From contig NZ_JACKUK010000027.1 in NCBI RefSeq assembly GCF_025822765.1, positions 328,148-392,147 on the forward strand: DNA of 64,000 nt, in the 5' to 3' direction. This document shows, piece by piece, positions 59,474 through 64,000 of this stretch. Both the position numbers and the translations under genes were made by a program. The first letter of the stretch is position 1. The number at the start of each line of letters is the position of its first letter. The notes beneath the pieces are model-generated. The model made no database searches, was not told the DNA's origin, and saw only the letters and a program-made list of their open reading frames with translations. The stretch comes from Mycobacterium barrassiae (GTDB lineage: Bacteria; Actinomycetota; Actinomycetes; Mycobacteriales; Mycobacteriaceae).

Positions 59474-61546
59474 GTGAGTTCGGCACAGCATGCGCTGCGG
59501 GTAGGGGCCGTTGCCTTTTCGCTCGGCGTAGTGGGGTTGGTCGGCACCGGAGGCATGGGCGCGGCGTCGGCCGCACCGAACGATTCAGACTCGTCGTCGA
59601 GTTCGTCTGGGTCGTCGAGCTCATCCTCCGGGTCGACCGGCTCATCCTCCGAGTCGACGAGCTCATCGACTGAATCGGCGACCTCCTCGTCTGCGTCGAC
59701 GAGCACGTCGTCGACCACAGGCACGAATTCGGACTCGTCGGGCAATAGTTCCGGTTCGACTACCTCGCGTGCCAAGCCCGTGTCCACTGTCGGCTCGGAT
59801 CCGTCAGCGACTCGGCCGGGACCGGCGTCCTCGGTCACAGGACAGACGTCGACGTCGTCGGCTACTGAGCGCGATACGGATTCAGAATCCGAGTCGACGA
59901 GCAAAAAAGTCGACGAGCCTGACACATCCTCCTCGGTTACTCCGGTAGCCGGCAGTGAAACCAATCCGACTGTCCCGGTAGATGATTCGGCGAACGCCTC
60001 GCCGGTCGTGGTCGAGGTCGACACAAAGCAGTCGAAGAGCAATGGTTCGGACCTGCAGGACCACGCCCCTTCGGTGACCGCAAAGCCGAGCGACGGCGCC
60101 GCTGTCGTGGTCGACGCGACGAGCATCGTCCAGTCCGGCGGTAACGATGGCTCCCCCGCGTCCGTCTCCGGTACGACAGGCATCGACGAGTCGAACGGTG
60201 ACATTGGCTTTGTATCCGTCACGCTGGACGCGCTATCGGGCGACGCCGACAACCAAGGCGATGTCGTCGAGTATGTGGACACCGTCCCATCGCTCTCGGC
60301 GATAGCTCTCGAGTCCGACCCGTCGGGCCTTGACTCGCCATTGTCGGCAAACGGTGACCCCCTGGCGCCGCCCGCGAGCGCAATGCTGGTGGGCGCACTC
60401 GAATTGGTGCGCCGCGATCTGGACCAGGCGTCCGAAGTCGAATTGACCAGCGATAACCCGGAGGTCACGGAAACCCCGCTGATCATCGATCCTGCGTCGA
60501 ATGTCTCGAACAACGCTGCCCTGACGGCAGCGGCGCCGCCGACGGTGGTCTCGGAGCCGTATCACTTGACGGTGGAGCCCACTTCGGCCGAACGAACCGC
60601 AGCGTTCCAAAAGGACCAAGTCAAGCGGATCGAGGCGTTCACTGAGGCGCAGGCCACCCGGAAGGCAGCGCTCGAAGGACAGCTGGCGTCGCAGTACGCG
60701 GAGTCTCCGCTGGGGGCGCTCGTCGCAAGCGCGGCGTATGTGGTCTCGGAACTCGCGAACACGGCGGCGTTCGTGGTGACGGAGTTCGTCAACTACATCT
60801 CGTTCGCCATCACCGAATTCGTCCACGGCTTGCAGGACTGGTTCACCGCCCCGGCCGAATTCACCGGCCTGTACGGCGAACCGACATTGAGTGAGCAGTA
60901 CTTTCGGGCGCAGTCAGCTCAGAACTGCGTGTTGATGGCGACGGCGATGGTCATCGGTCAACTAACGGGAACCTCGCCAACCGAGCAAGAGATCGCCGAG
61001 GAGGCCGGCAACACCCCAAGCGTCGTCAACGAGGGCAGGCCGATGTACTCCGGCCTGCAGACGCAGGACGGTGTTGACGTCAAGGACGCCATCAAACTGC
61101 TTGATATGCACGGTATTTCAGCGACCCTCACCTCGTATGGCAAGAACGAGGGCAACCTGGCGCTGAGAGCCGTGGCGATCGCACTTCAGCAGAACAAGGC
61201 CGTGTCGGTCGGGCTCCATGGGGGAACCATCTGGAATGCGGTCGAGAACAAGCCGCTGCCCGAGGGGGTCTCCGCCTCGGATCATCAGGTGGTCGTCACC
61301 GGCATCGATTTCGATAAGGGGATCGTCCACCTCAACGACAGCGGATTCGGCGAAAACGAACAGGGCGTCAACGGCGGGATAAACATGAAAGTTCCGCTGG
61401 CGGCCTTCATGAAGGCGTGGCAGACCGACAGCTTCGAGACCATCGTCGCGCAGCTGAAGCCGGCGAACTCGACACCGGAACCGGCTCCGGGACCGGCATC
61501 GACCCGTATCGCCGGTTCGGACCTACTCCTGATCGACGTCGCGTAG
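59474..61546 (+). CDS. Secreted Ser/Thr-rich protein with C39-like papain-fold domain
   Basis: 690 aa. Signal peptide to about residue 34 (GAASA). Residues 35-160 are extremely Ser/Thr-rich (mucin-like) and 160-330 acidic and low-complexity. A helical, charged linker lies at about 370-440 (AAFQKDQVKRIEAFTEAQA). The C-terminal 210 residues are a C39-like peptidase domain: AQNCVLMATAMVIGQLTG (Cys485), SDHQVVVTGIDFDKG (His604), VHLNDSGFGE (Asn621-Asp622). The triad layout fits a papain fold, so it may be a surface protease or transpeptidase. No lipobox or anchor is seen. GTG start. Confidence 0.85.
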   Translation: MSSAQHALRVGAVAFSLGVVGLVGTGGMGAASAAPNDSDSSSSSSGSSSSSSGSTGSSSESTSSSTESATSSSASTSTSSTTGTNSDSSGNSSGSTTSRAKPVSTVGSDPSATRPGPASSVTGQTSTSSATERDTDSESESTSKKVDEPDTSSSVTPVAGSETNPTVPVDDSANASPVVVEVDTKQSKSNGSDLQDHAPSVTAKPSDGAAVVVDATSIVQSGGNDGSPASVSGTTGIDESNGDIGFVSVTLDALSGDADNQGDVVEYVDTVPSLSAIALESDPSGLDSPLSANGDPLAPPASAMLVGALELVRRDLDQASEVELTSDNPEVTETPLIIDPASNVSNNAALTAAAPPTVVSEPYHLTVEPTSAERTAAFQKDQVKRIEAFTEAQATRKAALEGQLASQYAESPLGALVASAAYVVSELANTAAFVVTEFVNYISFAITEFVHGLQDWFTAPAEFTGLYGEPTLSEQYFRAQSAQNCVLMATAMVIGQLTGTSPTEQEIAEEAGNTPSVVNEGRPMYSGLQTQDGVDVKDAIKLLDMHGISATLTSYGKNEGNLALRAVAIALQQNKAVSVGLHGGTIWNAVENKPLPEGVSASDHQVVVTGIDFDKGIVHLNDSGFGENEQGVNGGINMKVPLAAFMKAWQTDSFETIVAQLKPANSTPEPAPGPASTRIAGSDLLLIDVA

Positions 61547-61719
61547 AAGTGCAGCCGTTCGCCGGTCCCCCGCATCCTGGCTGGCGGGGGAACCGGAACG
61601 CATTGCATCCCAAGGTAGCTCCCCGCCGTAAGGGGTGGTCGACCGCCGGGTGATCTCGGCTGTCAGTTGTCGCTGGTCGTCCCGCGCCGCTTTGGGCGGC
61701 CCGATCGAAGGATCATCAC

Positions 61720-62961
61720 ATGAACGAATCTCGGATCGCCGTTTACCGTCGCGGCGCGCTCGCCTTATCGTCGGTAGCAGTCACGACGGCTGTGTGGTTG
61801 GGTGCCGTCCCACCCGCACTGGCCGACCCGTTCGACGACGGTGACTCGTCCGAGGTAACCGACAATTCCGGGTCCACAAACCCGCCTGCCGACGAGCCGG
61901 CTCCGTCCGACCAGGGCGAATCCGGAACCGCGCCGGAGGAATCCAACCTGGGTTCGGAGGACCCTGAGGAGTCCGCGACCGGCGCGGACGATACCCCCGG
62001 CGCCGGCGGCGAACCGGCCGTCGCCGGATCGCCGGATGACTCGGATTCGAACGTGACCGATACGGGCGTCGAGGCCGATACACCGGATCCCAACGTCGCC
62101 GAGGTGTCGCAGGAGGCCTTCGACGAGGCGCACGGCGCCGACGTGGTGGACGTCGACTCGACCACCGCGTCGGAAACCGAAGTCACCGAGCTCACCGAGT
62201 CACTGGAGTCGGTAGTCAACAGCACGACCACCGCAACGTCTTCGATATGGAGCAGCAGTGTGTCGCAATGGAATTCGTCGTGGATAGGCTATGACAATTG
62301 GTACCGGCCGGTCTTCACCAATCCGTACAGCACGCCGCTGCAGGTGATCTACCCCTACGACAACACCACTCGCATTGTCGAGGTCCCGCCGATGCAGCGT
62401 GCGGTAGTGAGCGCGCCTGTTGCCGATGTCTTCAGCTTCACCGCGGTGAACCGGGATCCCTCCGGAAAGCCGGTGACGGTGTCCACTGGCAGCTTCTCCG
62501 GGGGCGGATATCAGCCAGCTCCCGGTCAGCCGCCGCCCGTAAAACCCGCGCTGCCCACCACCTTCAAGAACGTGCTGGTGCAGCTGAAGTACAACGACAA
62601 GCTGTCGAAGCTGTTCAGAGTGAAGACGCTTGCCGACCTCGGCGACGATCCGTCGATCGGCGGTCACCGCGCCCTGCTCGACGGCGAAACACCGGTGTGG
62701 GGAACGTGGAGCAAGACCGCGGGCGGCGAGCGCGTGTTCGAGGTCACCAGCACCAATCAGCTGCCCGGACTCACCAAGCCGTCGCCAGGCCCGATGCCGG
62801 GTTATCAAGTGCAGCTGGTCAGCAGCGAGGCGGCGGCGGAGACGGCGGAAACGGCGCGGGTCAAACCGTTGGTCATCGTCGCGGCCGTCGGCGGAGTACT
62901 GGCGCTCGGAGCGATCGTGCTCCTCGTACTGGTAGGCAGACGGCGGAGGACGGCTTCGTAG
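61720..62961 (+). CDS. Acidic surface protein with C-terminal membrane anchor
   Basis: 413 aa. Signal peptide to about residue 35 (PALA-DPFDD). Residues 36-150 are a very acidic Asp/Glu/Ser/Pro stretch. A folded region follows: WIGYDNWYRPVFTNPYSTPL, then VIYPYDNTTRIVEVPPMQRA and PVADVFSFTAVNRDPSG. The C-terminus is a membrane helix (VKPLVIVAAVGGVLALGAIV) and RRRR, an anchor like cell-wall proteins without LPxTG. Function unknown. The GYDxWYRP block is a pattern I associate with other mycobacterial surface proteins. It follows the C39-like protein gene. Confidence 0.82.
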   Translation: MNESRIAVYRRGALALSSVAVTTAVWLGAVPPALADPFDDGDSSEVTDNSGSTNPPADEPAPSDQGESGTAPEESNLGSEDPEESATGADDTPGAGGEPAVAGSPDDSDSNVTDTGVEADTPDPNVAEVSQEAFDEAHGADVVDVDSTTASETEVTELTESLESVVNSTTTATSSIWSSSVSQWNSSWIGYDNWYRPVFTNPYSTPLQVIYPYDNTTRIVEVPPMQRAVVSAPVADVFSFTAVNRDPSGKPVTVSTGSFSGGGYQPAPGQPPPVKPALPTTFKNVLVQLKYNDKLSKLFRVKTLADLGDDPSIGGHRALLDGETPVWGTWSKTAGGERVFEVTSTNQLPGLTKPSPGPMPGYQVQLVSSEAAAETAETARVKPLVIVAAVGGVLALGAIVLLVLVGRRRRTAS

Positions 62962-63455
62962 CGGCGGTTCTCTCGATAGCCGCGCGCTCCGGCTTGCGGG
63001 TCACTCGCCGTCGTCGGGATTCGGGTCCATCCACCCGGGCTCGACGACGGTGATGGTCGGCGTCGGCCGGACGGGTGAAGGTGCCACGTGGGCGTGCGCC
63101 AGCACGACCACGCTTGTTGCAACACAACCCAGATTCGGCCCAGATCGTCCTGCGTGCCCCAACCCGACAAGGACGACTGGTACTGACGGGCGAGTGGGAC
63201 GGTAGGCAGATCGAGGGCACGTTCGAGCGTCGGTTGATGTAACGCAGCAAGTCGGGTTTCGACTCATAAGCCCAGCGTTCGCGCGGCCTGCAGGCTCCGG
63301 ATCGGCTGCGCCGCCTTTGCGTGAGCTGGTCCAGCGCAGGAGTGACGCACCTGAATGCCTGCCGCCTCGGGGTCCGAGCTGTAAAGCGGAGCAAGGGCAG
63401 GTGTTCAGGAAACACCTGCCCTTTACCCGCTCAACTCACTTGCGTGTAGAGCACC
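62962..63455. other. Mostly non-coding region
   Basis: Between the anchored protein gene and the convergent repeat protein gene. A short minus-strand frame (63001-63267) ends NTITVV-like TITVVEPGWMDPNPDDGE after a hydrophobic stretch (GCVATSVVVLAHAHVA), and could be a small exported protein or a remnant; no convincing start or RBS. Nothing else supportable. Confidence 0.4.
63394..63421 (-). terminator. Hairpin after the repeat-containing secreted gene
   Basis: Perfect 11-bp stem GGGCAGGTGTT (63395-63405) and AACACCTGCCC (63411-63421) with a five-base loop, 35 bases after the stop of the minus-strand gene. No T-run. Likely its terminator. Confidence 0.65.
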
Positions 63456-63905
63456 TCACTCGTCAATCACCTCGTAGCAGGCGGGTCCACAGTTAGGGTC
63501 GTAGTCGGGAGCGTTGGGGTAAATGCTGCCGGACGGGTAGACCATGCCGATTTCGTTTGGATTCGACGTGGAACCCAGAGTCGGGTGAGCGGTCTGCGGA
63601 TGTTCGGCGGCCGGTGGTACGAGCTTGACGCCGGGAATCAGGTGGGCATGGACTACGTCATCACCCGCAGGCGAGGCCGCGTCGGCGTGCGGCGCCGAAG
63701 ACTCGACGTGCGGGGCTGACGACTCGACATGCGGGGCCGACGACTCGACGTGCGGGGCCGACGACTCGACGTGCGGGGCCGAGACCGAGCCGGCGTGATC
63801 CCCGGAGGATGACGTGGAGTGCGTCGACCCGGAGTCGTGGGCGGGTGCCGCGGCCGCGGTGCCGGCCATGCCGAGGACAGCTGATATGTAGGCACTGTTT
63901 GTCAA
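63456..63905 (-). CDS. Secreted protein with tandem SAPHVES repeats
   Basis: Up to 149 aa. After a hydrophobic start (AYISAVLGMAGTAAAAPA) comes a Ser/His-rich region with four copies of SAPHVES-type heptapeptides encoded by 21-bp DNA repeats. The C-terminal part is VHAHLIPGVKLVPPAAEHPQ, then SIYPNAPDYDPNCGPACYEV with a Cys pair. The start is uncertain: TTG 63905 gives a signal-like but uncharged N-terminus, while the ATG at 63869 leaves none, so the gene may be truncated at its 5' end. The His-rich repeats might bind metal. Confidence 0.65.
   Translation of the reverse strand: MTNSAYISAVLGMAGTAAAAPAHDSGSTHSTSSSGDHAGSVSAPHVESSAPHVESSAPHVESSAPHVESSAPHADAASPAGDDVVHAHLIPGVKLVPPAAEHPQTAHPTLGSTSNPNEIGMVYPSGSIYPNAPDYDPNCGPACYEVIDE
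63700..63783. repeat. Four 21-bp tandem coding repeats
   Basis: Unit GACTCGACGTGCGGGGCCGAC, written on the plus strand, occurs at 63700-63720, 63721-63741, 63742-63762 and 63763-63783 with one or two changes each; a degenerate copy precedes it at 63679-63699. Its length keeps the frame, so copy number can vary without breaking the protein. Confidence 0.9.
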
Positions 63906-63915
63906 TAGGCAGGGG

Positions 63916-63950
63916 AAAGCCGCCCCGGGTGTGATGCCGGGGCGGCTTTC
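63916..63950 (-). terminator. Strong hairpin terminator
   Basis: AAAGCCGCCCCGG (63916-63928) pairs with CCGGGGCGGCTTT (63938-63950 region) around a 9-base loop. It lies 13 bases after the stop of the partial minus-strand frame ending at 63963, and probably ends that gene. Confidence 0.75.
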
Positions 63951-63962
63951 GTTTGATCGGGG

Positions 63963-64000
63963 TCAGTCGGTGCGCGGCGGTCGTTGCTCAACGACGGTGG
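63963..64000 (-). CDS. 3' end of an unidentified gene (partial)
   Basis: The last 11 codons read TVVEQRPPRTD then TGA (63963-63965). The following hairpin at 63916-63950 in terminator position supports a real gene end. Too little is visible to name it. Confidence 0.45.
   Translation of the reverse strand, partial: TVVEQRPPRTD

Noticed and set aside
63679-63783. CRISPR array
   Set aside because: Repeats are adjacent 21-bp units without spacers and lie in frame in a protein-coding region.
63900-63905. TTGACA as a -35 for the SAPHVES gene
   Set aside because: No TANNNT hexamer lies 16-19 bases downstream; the same bases encode the possible TTG start.

Overview
The window is high-GC actinobacterial DNA from a rapidly growing mycobacterium (Mycobacterium/Mycolicibacterium type). 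The evidence is the presence of mycothiol conjugate amidase (mca), a Ddn-type deazaflavin oxidoreductase, an EmbR-like FHA regulator next to a Ser/Thr kinase, many DUF-type secreted proteins, cutinase, several enoyl-CoA hydratases, and many GTG/TTG or leaderless starts. The left part, about 1-27.4 kb, follows the order of the M. tuberculosis block Rv1086 down to Rv1059: Z-prenyl diphosphate synthase, hemolysin III/TrhA, DUF255, mca, greA, metB, pra, cbs, lipU, an SGNH hydrolase, fadA3, a broken DUF559 gene, a Bax-inhibitor-1 protein, echA9, echA8, an Rv1069c-type hydrolase, rhodanese, cysteine dioxygenase, lpqV, two patatins and an Rv1059-type oxidoreductase. This comparison is from memory of those genes, not from an alignment. 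A ketosteroid-isomerase-like gene and a GPP34 gene are extra relative to that order.

Regions: 0-27 kb is conserved housekeeping, sulfur and lipid metabolism. At 21.8 kb a 15-codon polycysteine leader ORF lies before cysteine dioxygenase and rhodanese, which points to cysteine-responsive attenuation of a cysteine-catabolism operon. At 27.4 kb a perfect KstR-type box lies before the Rv1059-like gene, next to an embR-like/STPK pair. At 31-33 kb there is a thiolase-fold lipid-transfer protein and two convergent paralogous small secreted proteins. At 33-37.6 kb dctA diverges from an alpha/beta hydrolase plus a DcuS/CitA-type sensor kinase and its regulator, with a CRP-type box between them. At 37.7-50 kb lie a beta-propeller protein, an anti-sigma/STAS pair, a deaminase, a CLC channel, a class C serine hydrolase lipoprotein, two tandem paralogous membrane proteins, a 2OG-Fe(II) oxygenase, and a cutinase.

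The 50.3-57.9 kb stretch looks like a self-contained accessory catabolic island: enoyl-CoA hydratase and acyl-CoA dehydrogenase diverging from enoyl-CoA hydratase, two hotdog proteins and a SnoaL-like protein, then two TetR regulators, an SDR and a cytochrome P450. Strong palindromic operator candidates cover the divergent promoter and the P450 promoter. The substrate cannot be read from the sequence. From 58 to 64 kb there is an atypical LuxR-type regulator followed by a series of secreted or surface proteins: a small secreted protein, a Ser/Thr-rich protein with a C39-like papain-fold domain, an acidic protein with a C-terminal membrane anchor, and a protein with four 21-bp coding repeats.

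Several intergenic palindromes recur. One 53-bp unit occurs at 1291 and 30456. A second family with a CAGATCGC core flanks the broken DUF559 nuclease gene on both sides and recurs at 33111. No rRNA, tRNA, CRISPR array or complete insertion sequence was seen.
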